From assembly GCA_013139755.1 (NCBI GenBank), contig WTAG01000487.1, forward strand, positions 1 to 11,395: a stretch of DNA of 11,395 nucleotides, written 5' to 3'. This document shows, piece by piece, positions 1 to 7,137 of this stretch (position 1 is the stretch's first letter; each line of letters begins with the position of its first letter). The notes under the pieces are model-generated. The model worked only from the letters and a program-made list of their open reading frames with translations. It did no database searches and was not told the DNA's origin. The DNA comes from Methylomarinum sp. (GTDB lineage Bacteria > Pseudomonadota > Gammaproteobacteria > Methylococcales > Methylomonadaceae). A program made the position numbers and the translations under genes.

Positions 1-395
1 TAAAAGGCAATGTGTTGTCAGTAGCTGATTTAGAAGGCGTTGAAGAGCAATTACAAAAAACACCCGCCGCTCAGGTTATTTTTTTTGATGATGTGCCGGT
101 GAATGGTGATAAAGGCAAATCAGGACCTAATCAACTGGTCGATCAATTCTGGCTAGTGATTGTTGTTGTTAAAAACGTAAAAGGTAAATCTGGCGCAGAA
201 GCAAGAAAACAAGCAGGGCCAATTATTGCAGGAGTGATTAAACAATTACATCACTTTGACCCAGGCCACCCCTACTCAAAACTAACACGGGTTAAAGCAC
301 CCTACAGGGCAACGTATCGAAATGGATTTTTCTATTTCCCCATGATGTTCAAAACACGATTTTCTACAGAAGGTAATAAAAATGGTAGATCCTAA
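1..395 (+). CDS. Tail terminator/completion-like protein, 5' end outside window
   Basis: The reading frame is open to the left edge (Lys-Gly-Asn precede the first possible GTG at 12), so the true start is most likely upstream and about 130 residues of the C-terminal part are visible. The pattern is a short segment ending in FFDDVP, then a hydrophobic strand FWLVIVVVKNV, an Ala/Gly helix (ARKQAGPIIAGVIKQL), and a basic-aromatic end (RNGFFYFPMMFKTRF). This resembles the Gp37/DUF1834-type tail terminator proteins that sit just before the tube gene in many siphophages and P2-like or Mu-like phages. Such proteins cap the tail tube and help join it to the head. Position supports this: it precedes the tube gene by one small gene. 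It overlaps the next gene by 14 bases. Assignment rests on pattern and gene order, not a database match. Confidence 0.6.
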   Translation, partial: KGNVLSVADLEGVEEQLQKTPAAQVIFFDDVPVNGDKGKSGPNQLVDQFWLVIVVVKNVKGKSGAEARKQAGPIIAGVIKQLHHFDPGHPYSKLTRVKAPYRATYRNGFFYFPMMFKTRFSTEGNKNGRS

Positions 396-555
396 AGCAG
401 CAGAAAAAGAACAACAACCTAAAGAAGAGAGGGTTGAAGTAATCATTAACAAAGAGGGTGTTGAGGTTAATGGTGAAAAAGCCAAAGTAGGTGCAAAGGT
501 AAAAGTGCCTAAAAGTCACGTTGCGTTTATGAAAAAGCGTGAACAAATTAAATAA
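382..555 (+). CDS. Small charged phage protein (57 aa), function unknown
   Basis: ATG at 382 lies inside the end of the terminator-like gene and is preceded by a GAAGG Shine-Dalgarno sequence about 9 bases upstream; the stop is TAA at 553-555. The 57-residue product starts MVDPKAAEKEQQ, has a Lys/Glu-rich disordered-looking N-terminus, then short strands (VEVIINKEGVEVNG, AKVGAKVKVPKSHVAF) and a basic tail. No signal peptide or membrane segment is seen. Small genes of this sort often sit between the terminator and tube genes of siphophages, and some adopt a small beta fold that gives structural help, but the role is unknown. The good ribosome site, in-operon position and snug fit (14 bases before the tube ATG) make it a probable real gene. 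Confidence 0.65.
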   Translation: MVDPKAAEKEQQPKEERVEVIINKEGVEVNGEKAKVGAKVKVPKSHVAFMKKREQIK

Positions 556-556
556 T

Positions 557-562
557 TGAGGA
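557..562 (+). promoter_or_regulatory. Ribosome binding site of tail tube gene
   Basis: TGAGGA lies 7 bases before the ATG at 570. It is one of the better Shine-Dalgarno matches in the operon, as expected for the most abundant tail protein. Confidence 0.6.
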
Positions 563-569
563 TATAACC

Positions 570-1316
570 ATGGCTGAAGATTTTGGCATCATATACGAAG
601 GCGATTTTTCTGTACGAATTTATTCAGGTAATACGTTATCTAAACGATTAATCGGGCCGCTAGAGGCAACCTCATTTTCTGTTAAAGCCGAGAATGAGCA
701 AAAAGAGCGTAAAGCATTAAGAGTCGGACAATCGGGAAAAACAAGAGGGGCATTTGGTCGTGGCTTGGCAACAAAAGTGAAATTTGGCGTTAATGCTGTT
801 AGTGCAGAATTATTGTCATTAATTTTGCTGGGCGCAACGTTGCCATTGTCGATTGCGGGCGGTTCAGCAGTTGCTGAGTCGGTTGATACTGAACATGGTG
901 TAGCCATAAAGTTAAATAACGGCAATATAACATCAGCGACAGCGACAATCACAGGCTCTGTAGAAGGGCCTGATTATGTGATTGATAAAGCGTTGGGCTC
1001 AATTACCACGCTTGCTACAGGAAATCTCGCTGCTTCGGCAACAGTGGACATTAGTTATGACTTCGGTGCTATTACTGGAACACGAGTAAAGGTAGGGACT
1101 GAAACAAAAATGGATGTGATGCTTGAGGGACCTGTTGTTAATAGTGAAACGGGGGCTAAAGGCTGGCTGAAGATTCCTAAAGTGACCTTATCACCTGCCA
1201 ATGAACTGGCCTTGCTGGGTGACGATTACGTGACGGCGGATCTGGATGGCTCATGTGTGTTATTGGATACCGAATCCGCAGATTTATATTTTGATCCTAG
1301 TCGGGTTGAAGCGTAA
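570..1316 (+). CDS. Major tail tube protein
   Basis: This 248-residue protein has the size and make-up of a siphophage tail tube subunit, the protein that stacks in rings to form the hollow tail. The N-terminal part (about 8-40) is beta-rich and includes GPLEATSFSVKAE. A basic, glycine-rich stretch follows (about 48-70, KALRVGQSGKTRGAFGRG), of the kind that forms a flexible inter-ring loop. The middle has the pattern YVIDKALGSITTL..GNLAASATVDISYDF, a DY-x-D-x-x-x-G-x-I-type strand set often seen in tube proteins. The C-terminal half carries EGPVVNSETGAKGWLKIPKVTLSP, typical of tube or decoration folds. It has a good Shine-Dalgarno site, and the gene lies directly before the chaperone and tape-measure genes, which is the standard place. 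The stop overlaps the next start (TAATG). Family recognised by pattern and context only. Confidence 0.8.
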   Translation: MAEDFGIIYEGDFSVRIYSGNTLSKRLIGPLEATSFSVKAENEQKERKALRVGQSGKTRGAFGRGLATKVKFGVNAVSAELLSLILLGATLPLSIAGGSAVAESVDTEHGVAIKLNNGNITSATATITGSVEGPDYVIDKALGSITTLATGNLAASATVDISYDFGAITGTRVKVGTETKMDVMLEGPVVNSETGAKGWLKIPKVTLSPANELALLGDDYVTADLDGSCVLLDTESADLYFDPSRVEA

Positions 1317-1624
1317 TGGCCCCAGCCACTCGAAAAATTGAAGTTGCTGATATCTCAATCACTGTGCGTGAAATCACAGTGAATGAGATTCGGGATTGGT
1401 TGATCAATGCGTCGGAAGTGAAAAATGATGTAGTCGGCGATTTAATTCTGGAAGATATCACTATTGATGAATTATGCAGATGCAGTGATTTAAAACCTAA
1501 TCAAGCCAGTCAATTAACACCAACTGAATTAAACAGTATTGCAGAAGTTTGCAAGGAGCTGAATGCCAGTTTTTTCGCCCTGCGGGATCAACTACGGTTA
1601 GATCCCGAAAAGGCGTCAGCGTAA
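1316..1624 (+). CDS. Tail assembly chaperone, short (0-frame) form
   Basis: This 102-residue protein occupies the position of lambda gpG: between the tube gene and the tape measure. It begins with a beta segment (RKIEVADISITVREITVNEIRDWL) and continues as an acidic, helical protein (LILEDITIDELCRCSDLKPNQASQLTPTE is the middle region), with a helical end NSIAEVCKELNASFFAL. Chaperones of this class bind the tape measure in the cytoplasm and keep it soluble until tube polymerisation. The start ATG overlaps the tube stop (TAATG) with only a weak Shine-Dalgarno sequence, so translation is probably coupled to the tube gene. At codons 86-87 the message contains a strong -1 slip site, so only a share of ribosomes should finish this short form. 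Sequence similarity to named families is weak by eye; the call leans on order and the frameshift. Confidence 0.75.
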   Translation: MAPATRKIEVADISITVREITVNEIRDWLINASEVKNDVVGDLILEDITIDELCRCSDLKPNQASQLTPTELNSIAEVCKELNASFFALRDQLRLDPEKASA

Positions 1625-1761
1625 AAAATGCATTAACTCTGCTGGAAGCATCCTGCTGCAGATTAGTGATGACAGGATATTGCAATATATTTTGTTACCC
1701 CTGGCGCTTGTATCTACAAGCGGTTACTGAATATGACAAAAAGATAAACCCTAAAAAATAA
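1316..1761 (+). CDS. Tail assembly chaperone, long form by -1 programmed frameshift
   Basis: Ribosomes reading 1316 onward to the slip site at 1570-1576 can move back one base and continue from CGC at 1576 to the TAA at 1759-1761, giving about 148 residues: 87 from the first frame plus 61 new ones. The extension begins RPAGSTTVRSRK, has a hydrophobic helix (ALTLLEASCCRLVMTGY), then CYPWRLYLQAVTEYDKK and a basic end. This mirrors lambda gpGT and its many analogues, where the T extension recruits tube subunits to the chaperone-coated tape measure. The second frame has no convincing start of its own: its first ATG (1549) lies within the upstream gene and lacks a ribosome site, so fusion is the better explanation. 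The coordinates span both parts; the product is a -1 join at 1576. Confidence 0.8.
1570..1576 (+). promoter_or_regulatory. -1 ribosomal frameshift slippery heptamer T TTT TTC
   Basis: In the chaperone frame the bases read ..AGT TTT TTC, so 1570-1576 is a perfect X XXY YYZ heptamer. Both decoding tRNAs (Phe, Phe) can re-pair one base back on TTT TTT. The stretch falls near the end of the 0 frame and inside the overlap with the -1 frame, and a stable hairpin starts 6 bases later. Confidence 0.85.
1583..1607 (+). promoter_or_regulatory. Frameshift-stimulating hairpin with C(UACG)G tetraloop
   Basis: CGGGATC (1583-1589) pairs perfectly with GATCCCG (1601-1607). The loop bases continue the helix: AAC (1590-1592) pairs with GTT (1597-1599), leaving A1600 as a bulge and TACG (1593-1596) as the loop. 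In RNA this is C(UACG)G, a member of the extra-stable cUNCGg tetraloop class. The stem begins 6 bases after the slippery heptamer, within the usual 5-8 base spacing of stimulatory structures. A weaker outer helix, CGCC (1576-1579) with GGCG (1612-1615), can also form when the ribosome is absent. Confidence 0.85.
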
Positions 1762-4694
1762 TGAATTCATCAGAACTTGCATTAAAGATTAAGGTCACGA
1801 CAGATTTAGCAAACTCTGTTGAATCCTTTGTTGCCCTTAAAAAAAATGTAGCAAGTACCAAAGATGAGTTTGATCAAGCCCAGAAAAAAGCAAAAAAACT
1901 GGCTGATGAATTAAAATCAGGTGATGGTAATACTAAAAAATTAACTGCTGAATTTGATAAGGCTAAAGCCTCTGCGGGGCGGTTAAAAAAGGAATTACAA
2001 GGGCAACGTTTAGCTGTTCAAAATTCTAGAAAATCGTTAGCAGATGCAGGTGTAAACACTAGAAAATTAAGCTCTGAGTGGACTCGGTTAAAAAAATCAC
2101 TAGCTACAGCACGGGTAGACTTAGAAAAGAATAATAAAGCTTTAGACGAGCTGGCCAAGAAAAATACCAGCGGGTCATTTAAAGATGTTTTTTCTTCAGC
2201 TAAGGCCTCTGCAAAAAACGTTGAACAAAATAATGCCCGAATTATTAGCTCAAACAAAAAGGTTGGAGGGTCATTTGCTGGAATAGTCGGGCAAGCCAAA
2301 GCCGCTAAAATTGCAGTTTTTGCAATCTATTCAGCGTTAATTGTCACCTTAACTACGTTTATCAGTAAAGTCGTTAATGCGTCTGATAGTTATTCAGAAA
2401 TTACCGCAAGAATACGCTTAGCCACAAAATCCCAAGAACAGTATAACGCTGCAAATGCTGCGTTATTTACCATTGCGCAAAAAACCCGTTCACAGTTGTC
2501 TGATATCGGTAATTTGTTTTCCAGAATTAATGGTTCTGTTTTAGAGCTAGGTAGAACTCAAAAAGACACGCTTTCTTTAGTTAATCTAGTCGGGAAATCA
2601 ACAAAAATATCAGGTGCTAGCGTTTCTGAATCATCAGCCGCTATTAGACAGTTCACTCAAGCGGTGGCCAGTGGTGTTTTGCGTGGTGATGAATTTAACT
2701 CAATTATGGAAAACTCACCCAGACTAGCACAAGCACTGGCTGATGGCCTAGGGGTGGCTCGGGGAGAACTCAGAGCCATGGCTGAACAAGGGGAATTAAC
2801 ATCAGATAAGGTCATTAATGCGCTACTGTCTCAAACTGATGCTATTAATGCCGAGTTTGAAAAAATACCAGCAACTGTTAGAGGTGCATTAACTCTGGTT
2901 GGTAATGCCTTTACTGCCTATTTTGGTCAGCTATCAGAAGCAACTAATGCGGGTAAATCGTTAGCTGAGTTGATTACCTTTGCCGCTAGTAATTTCAATA
3001 TTCTTGCCAATGCCGCTGTATCAGCAATGACCATTGTTGCAACAGTCTATTTGGGAAAAGGTATTAAAAGTGCATTAGCTTATATTGCTGTACAAGTTAA
3101 ACAGATTCAATCAGCCAGAGCATTACGAGTAGCAACCTTAGCGGCCGCTGAAGCCGAGGTTAAAGATATTCAGGCACGGATTGCTAATACTAAAACACTT
3201 ATTTCTCAAATAACAAATACTCAAGCATTGGTGAAACTCAGATTTCAACTGTTAAGCCAGACTCAAGCGCTGGCAGCGGCTGAGCTGGAATTAACCGCGG
3301 CACAAAGTACATCGGCTATCAGTACTGGCAAGCAAGTCACCAGCCTAAAAGAATTAGCCACAGTCTCTAACCTGGTTAATGTTGCGATGACGGCCATGAT
3401 CGGCTGGGAAATTGGCACATGGGCAAGAGAAAATATCCCCGGTGTTAAGCAGCTTGGGGCTAATTTGGCTAGTATGTTTGTTCGTATGGGAGTAACAGCA
3501 AAAACCCTTTTTACGGGCGACTTAGCCGCGTTTTTTAACGGTGAGTTGTCTGATAAATTGCAACAAATTGAGGATGATTTTAATGATTTATACAAAGAAG
3601 CTGAAAATGGATCAACTGCCAATGCGGAAGCATTATCTGAAATAAAACAAGCACAAGACCAAATATCAGCACTGATTAAACAACGTGGCAGTCTTGAAAA
3701 AAAACTAGCGGTAGAAACTAAGACCTTGGCGGCATCAACTGCCACTGAGCAGATTAAGCAAGGTAAAAGAGTTGTTTCTGCTTTAGAAAAGGACATACAA
3801 AAATCAATCGATCTTCAGCAAAAATTAGCGGATGAGATAGAGGGCAGACAAACCAATATTGCACGTATTCAAGAATCTACAGCAGATAAAATTCGTCGTA
3901 TTGAACGCGAAAGCATGTCTGAGCGTAGCCGCGAATATGACATTCAAAAACAAATTACTGAAGAGTTGGCAAGAGCACAAACAGCAGCTGCAGATGATCC
4001 ACAAGAAGCCGCTAGACTAGCTAAGAAAGCCGAGCAATTAGCTGAAGAAACAGGTAACCGTAGACTGTTGCTAGATGTGCTTAAAAAATCCAGTACGATT
4101 CAGATTGAAGCGGAAAACAATGCCATTGCAGTAGCTGAAAAAGCCAGAGCAGCCGAAGCCACTAGAGCAGCAGAATTAAAAGCGCAATTACAAGATCAGA
4201 AAAACAACATTGATGAGTTGATCGCTAAAAAGATAGAACTTGAAAAGCCAACGGCTTTAACCATTACCGACAATATTGATGCGGTTAATAAGAAGATTGA
4301 TGCATTGAAAGAAAAGCTAGCTGGCTTGGGTGGAACTATTAGCATTAATGCGAGCTCATCGGTAAATGATAGTGTTGCAGGTGCCGCGCATGGCGGATTG
4401 GGGTATGTGCCTAAAGAAAGTACTTATCTACTAGACAAAGGTGAGCGTGTTTTATCACCCAATCAAAACAAAGATTTAGTTTCATTTTTAAACTCTCAGA
4501 GTAACGATAGAGTCGCTAGATTTGCATCTTTATCACCCTCGGCGCAACAGTCTTCAGGGGCAAGTGGTAACACCGTAAACATCACATTACCAGACGGTCA
4601 AAAATTCGGCCCATTCGTAGACCAAGATAACAATTCAGCAGCACTAGAATCAGCCTTAAAACGTGAAGTATTCAAAAGAGGCCGCTTAAGATGA
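1761..4694 (+). CDS. Tail tape-measure protein (977 aa)
   Basis: The largest gene in the window encodes the protein that sets tail length and is ejected with the DNA. At about 1.5 Å per helical residue, 977 residues would suit a tail near 145 nm. Residues 25-160 are a Lys/Glu/Ala coiled coil. A hydrophobic segment lies at about 184-206. Residues 208-395 match the conserved tape-measure domain, with AARIRLAT-like, GNLFSRI, GASVSESSAAIRQFTQA, SGVLRGDEFNSIMENSPRLA and GVARGELRAMAEQGELT signatures. More hydrophobic stretches occur at about 414-446 and 539-554, probably membrane-active during DNA injection. Long coiled coils fill 455-515 and 590-830. The end carries AHGGLGYVPKESTYLLDKG followed by ERVLSPNQN (877-908), a motif common at tape-measure C-termini. 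The ATG overlaps the stop of the -1 chaperone frame (TAATG) and has little Shine-Dalgarno sequence. Confident call. Confidence 0.95.
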   Translation: MNSSELALKIKVTTDLANSVESFVALKKNVASTKDEFDQAQKKAKKLADELKSGDGNTKKLTAEFDKAKASAGRLKKELQGQRLAVQNSRKSLADAGVNTRKLSSEWTRLKKSLATARVDLEKNNKALDELAKKNTSGSFKDVFSSAKASAKNVEQNNARIISSNKKVGGSFAGIVGQAKAAKIAVFAIYSALIVTLTTFISKVVNASDSYSEITARIRLATKSQEQYNAANAALFTIAQKTRSQLSDIGNLFSRINGSVLELGRTQKDTLSLVNLVGKSTKISGASVSESSAAIRQFTQAVASGVLRGDEFNSIMENSPRLAQALADGLGVARGELRAMAEQGELTSDKVINALLSQTDAINAEFEKIPATVRGALTLVGNAFTAYFGQLSEATNAGKSLAELITFAASNFNILANAAVSAMTIVATVYLGKGIKSALAYIAVQVKQIQSARALRVATLAAAEAEVKDIQARIANTKTLISQITNTQALVKLRFQLLSQTQALAAAELELTAAQSTSAISTGKQVTSLKELATVSNLVNVAMTAMIGWEIGTWARENIPGVKQLGANLASMFVRMGVTAKTLFTGDLAAFFNGELSDKLQQIEDDFNDLYKEAENGSTANAEALSEIKQAQDQISALIKQRGSLEKKLAVETKTLAASTATEQIKQGKRVVSALEKDIQKSIDLQQKLADEIEGRQTNIARIQESTADKIRRIERESMSERSREYDIQKQITEELARAQTAAADDPQEAARLAKKAEQLAEETGNRRLLLDVLKKSSTIQIEAENNAIAVAEKARAAEATRAAELKAQLQDQKNNIDELIAKKIELEKPTALTITDNIDAVNKKIDALKEKLAGLGGTISINASSSVNDSVAGAAHGGLGYVPKESTYLLDKGERVLSPNQNKDLVSFLNSQSNDRVARFASLSPSAQQSSGASGNTVNITLPDGQKFGPFVDQDNNSAALESALKREVFKRGRLR
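4677..4681 (+). promoter_or_regulatory. Ribosome binding site inside tape-measure 3' end
   Basis: AGAGG sits 9 bases before ATG 4691 within the last codons of the tape-measure gene. It supports the chosen start, which overlaps the tape-measure TGA stop as ATGA. Confidence 0.55.
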
Positions 4695-5194
4695 TTAAAA
4701 TAGGCTCAATAGAAATACAAGACCAAGCGGGGTTTGATTTACGTGTTGCACGATCTGAAATCGCCCCTAAAGCAATTTTACGGACAAAAAACGGCAGAGG
4801 GATTGATACAAGTCGCTGGTCTAAAACCCGCCTTTCTTTTGTAGGATCTGGCTGGATTCCAGACGGTTTACATAGCCTGAATTTAAAGCAGGTTGTTGAT
4901 ATTCACTGCGTAGACTGGCTTTCCACCTCTGATGATTCAAATGTAATAACAATACCTGGTGCTTTCAGAACTGATGATTATGCACCCCAAGGACTTGCGT
5001 TTGTAAATGGTGAAATGAAGCCAACAACCGTGTCATTATCTGGCTCTATTGCGACTTTAACGATTGTGCCTGGTGCGACTATTTACCAAGTCTCTTATTG
5101 CCAAATATTAACTAGTATTATTGCTTTAATTGATCGTCAATATGATGAAGATAATGCAGTTTGGAACTGGGCATTAGAGGCTGAACAGCAATGA
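4691..5194 (+). CDS. Tail-tip protein after tape measure (distal-tail position), 167 aa
   Basis: This protein occupies the slot directly downstream of the tape measure, where siphophages encode the distal tail protein or another ring at the tube tip. It starts MIKIGSIEIQDQAGFDL and is beta-rich, with a Trp/Arg-containing region (GRGIDTSRWSKTRLSF), a segment about binding-like loops (SGWIPDGLHSLNL), and a hydrophobic strand set near 115-140 (TTVSLSGSIATLTIVPGATIYQVSY is split here into its parts). The C-terminus is acidic and aromatic (DRQYDEDNAVWNWALEAE). No signal peptide or catalytic motif is seen. It overlaps both neighbours by 4 bases (ATGA on each side), so it is tightly coupled to the tape measure and the hub-like gene. 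I do not recognise a specific family; the distal-tail role is inferred from position. Confidence 0.65.
   Translation: MIKIGSIEIQDQAGFDLRVARSEIAPKAILRTKNGRGIDTSRWSKTRLSFVGSGWIPDGLHSLNLKQVVDIHCVDWLSTSDDSNVITIPGAFRTDDYAPQGLAFVNGEMKPTTVSLSGSIATLTIVPGATIYQVSYCQILTSIIALIDRQYDEDNAVWNWALEAEQQ
5176..5180 (+). promoter_or_regulatory. Ribosome binding site of hub-like gene
   Basis: AGAGG lies 10 bases before ATG 5191, supporting that start, which places the GDA..FEQ repeats near the protein N-terminus rather than outside the gene. Confidence 0.5.
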
Positions 5195-7137
5195 TTGGTT
5201 CAGGTGCTATAGGCAGCTTTGCCATCGGTTCTAGCGCAGGTGATAGTGCCGTGGTCGGTGATGCCATTCTGTTGTTTGAACAAAATGTAATAGCGATTGA
5301 AGGCCATGCCACTCTATTTTTTGAACAATCAGTCGTTGCTGAGGGTGATGCTACGCTGTTATTTGAGCAAGATGTCACTTATCCGGTCGGTGATGCCATT
5401 CTATTTTTTGAACAAAATGTAGGTGCAGTCGGTGATGCAACGCTATTGTTTAGCCAGAATGTTTACGACCCTGTTTTAGTCGCAGACTCATGGGTTGACT
5501 GGGATGCTACTGTTATTGTCGACGGGGTTGATTTAAGTGATGATCTCATTGGTACGATGAGTATTGACGCTGAACGATCAGCTGCCAGGATTGCAGATTT
5601 TACCGTGCTTCTTTCAGGCGTAGTGGATATGAAAAAATGGAAAGGTCGTTCCGTCGAGATTGATTACATCCAGAATACAGGGGCAACTTGGCGCAGGTTT
5701 ACAGGTGTTGTGCAAGATGCGCAATATGACTCGCTAACTAAATCACTGCATTGCATTTGTACTGATAATTATCAGCGTGTCGTGGATGGTTACACTAAGG
5801 AGCAGTTACTCGAGCTGACAGGTGGTTTTCATTCAAACCATGTGTTTAATGATGAAAACAAGGGGTTTGATCTATTAAATGACCTGTTGTCTACAGTGAG
5901 CAAATCAGTTGAACTGGATAGCAATAAACAACTTAAGCTCAATAGTCTGCAAAATAAAGCCGTACCCGATTATACATTTGATGATAATTTGATTTTAACT
6001 AATTCATTAACTGTTAAATCTGCGCTAACTGATCAGCTAATAAACACGGTTAATATTGAATTTAATGCTCGTTTTAACCGCCGTTACCATATCAATAAAA
6101 GCCTGAACTGGCGGTATTCAAGATTGTTTTGTGAGCATCACTTAGCCCCCGCTGAATTACCCGATCAAGAATCTATTATTAGTGCATTAAATAACAGCGG
6201 CTGGGCGCTTAACAGTATTAGTTTTACTCCCGTTTGGCCTTCGGGTAATTACAACTGTGGCGAGCAAGGCGTTGTTCTTTTTAATAACAGTTTTCCATCT
6301 GGAATCATCGGTTTTAATGCAAATTCAGCTCTGCGCTGGTCACAGTCAATCACAGAGAAATATAAAACCACAGTGACGTGTGATGATTCTATTCGTGAAT
6401 TTACTGAGCTGGATCATGCCTTATCGGCCTCGGCAGATATTCAAGGCAGTATTGATGATTGGGGGTCTGCTGATGATGATTTTAAAGTGATCCCCGCTGA
6501 ATTTGTGCAAATAGGCGGATATTTCGCATTTGATGATGTTGACGCTAGCGAGATAGATGAAGCGAATGAAGTATTGATCAATCAAGCCGTTACCCTCATC
6601 AATTCAACACATCAAGAAGATAGTGTGTTTTTTGACCTTCCGCTATCGCCATTTATCGAGCTGGATCAAACTATCGCAGTTTCGGATGGAGAAATAGACA
6701 CAAAGGCGATCATCAGACGATTTACTGAAACATACAATTTTGATACTAACGAGCCGATTACATCGATAGAGCTGGCAATTAGTTCAGGTGAGTCAGGTGT
6801 GGATCTTGTGAATCAAGTGTTTACCTCACCCACCAAACCCTCATTAATTGAAGACCAGGGGCAGTATTTGTTAAGTGCCATTACTATTACTGATCATGTC
6901 GGCGGGCTATTCGAGTCAATTCCTGAAGATCCAGATTGGACCGGTATTTTTCTTAATGCCTCATATCCTGAAAACCGTGTTGTGCCATCAGGCACGGTGC
7001 CGCCTATTACATACTCTCAAGGCATTAAAATAGAGTTCCCCGACATCGATGATGCATTAGTTAAAAATAGTGATATTGAGCACGAGTCATCGATCAATAT
7101 TACAGTCCCAGACAATCAACTTATAGTGACCGCCTAA
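5191..7137 (+). CDS. Tail-tip hub-like protein with N-terminal GDA-FEQ repeats (648 aa)
   Basis: The protein begins with a Gly/Ala/Ser-rich leader (MIGSGAIGSFAIGSS), followed by five tandem repeats of 14-15 residues (23-92) of form GDA(I/T)L(L/F)FEQ(N/S/D)V. From about 98 the sequence resembles phage baseplate or tail hub proteins: DWDATVIVDGVDLSDDLIG, then a strand with IADFTVLL, KKWKGRSVEIDYI, WRRFTGVV..AQYDS and LHCICTDNYQRVV. The pattern W-x-G-x-x-V-x-I .. F-T-G-V-V .. Y-D is familiar from gp44/gpD-type hub folds. Residues 240-560 contain an alternating beta region and an acidic segment (DWGSADDDF, DDVDASEIDEANE). The C-terminus (IEFPDIDDALVKNSDIEHESS) is acidic. No lysozyme or peptidase motif is visible. 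The gene overlaps the upstream stop by 4 bases and ends TAATG on the next start. Hub function is inferred from pattern plus position. Confidence 0.7.
   Translation: MIGSGAIGSFAIGSSAGDSAVVGDAILLFEQNVIAIEGHATLFFEQSVVAEGDATLLFEQDVTYPVGDAILFFEQNVGAVGDATLLFSQNVYDPVLVADSWVDWDATVIVDGVDLSDDLIGTMSIDAERSAARIADFTVLLSGVVDMKKWKGRSVEIDYIQNTGATWRRFTGVVQDAQYDSLTKSLHCICTDNYQRVVDGYTKEQLLELTGGFHSNHVFNDENKGFDLLNDLLSTVSKSVELDSNKQLKLNSLQNKAVPDYTFDDNLILTNSLTVKSALTDQLINTVNIEFNARFNRRYHINKSLNWRYSRLFCEHHLAPAELPDQESIISALNNSGWALNSISFTPVWPSGNYNCGEQGVVLFNNSFPSGIIGFNANSALRWSQSITEKYKTTVTCDDSIREFTELDHALSASADIQGSIDDWGSADDDFKVIPAEFVQIGGYFAFDDVDASEIDEANEVLINQAVTLINSTHQEDSVFFDLPLSPFIELDQTIAVSDGEIDTKAIIRRFTETYNFDTNEPITSIELAISSGESGVDLVNQVFTSPTKPSLIEDQGQYLLSAITITDHVGGLFESIPEDPDWTGIFLNASYPENRVVPSGTVPPITYSQGIKIEFPDIDDALVKNSDIEHESSINITVPDNQLIVTA
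5257..5463 (+). repeat. Five tandem coding repeats, GDA(I/T)L(L/F)FEQ(N/S/D)V
   Basis: Repeat starts are at residues Gly23, Gly38, Gly52, Gly67 and Gly81 of the hub-like protein, so the period alternates 15, 14, 15, 14 residues. The second unit has GHA instead of GDA and the fifth has FSQ instead of FEQ. In DNA the first and fourth units are almost identical (both run GGTCGGTGATGCCATTCT, then TTTGAACAAAATGTA), 132 bases apart, which points to copying or conversion between units more recent than the others. Confidence 0.85.

Noticed and set aside
620..952. Minus-strand open frame opposite the tube gene
   Set aside because: Fully covered by the tube protein gene, with no supporting start signal; antisense shadow.
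1549..1761. Independent 70-codon gene beginning at ATG 1549
   Set aside because: No ribosome site, start embedded in the chaperone gene, and the region from 1576 is better explained as the -1 frameshift extension.
2018..2299. Minus-strand open frame opposite the tape-measure N-terminus
   Set aside because: Antisense shadow of the coiled-coil region; no ribosome site.
3263..3796. Long open frame on the minus strand inside the tape-measure gene (177 codons)
   Set aside because: It lies fully opposite a confident coiled-coil coding region, has no ribosome site or neighbours on that strand, and its Ser/Ala/Leu-rich product is what Lys/Glu/Ala codons give in antisense.
5118..5378. Minus-strand frame with repeated Ser-Asn-Asn units
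   Set aside because: The repetition is the mirror of the GDA..FEQ coding repeats on the + strand.
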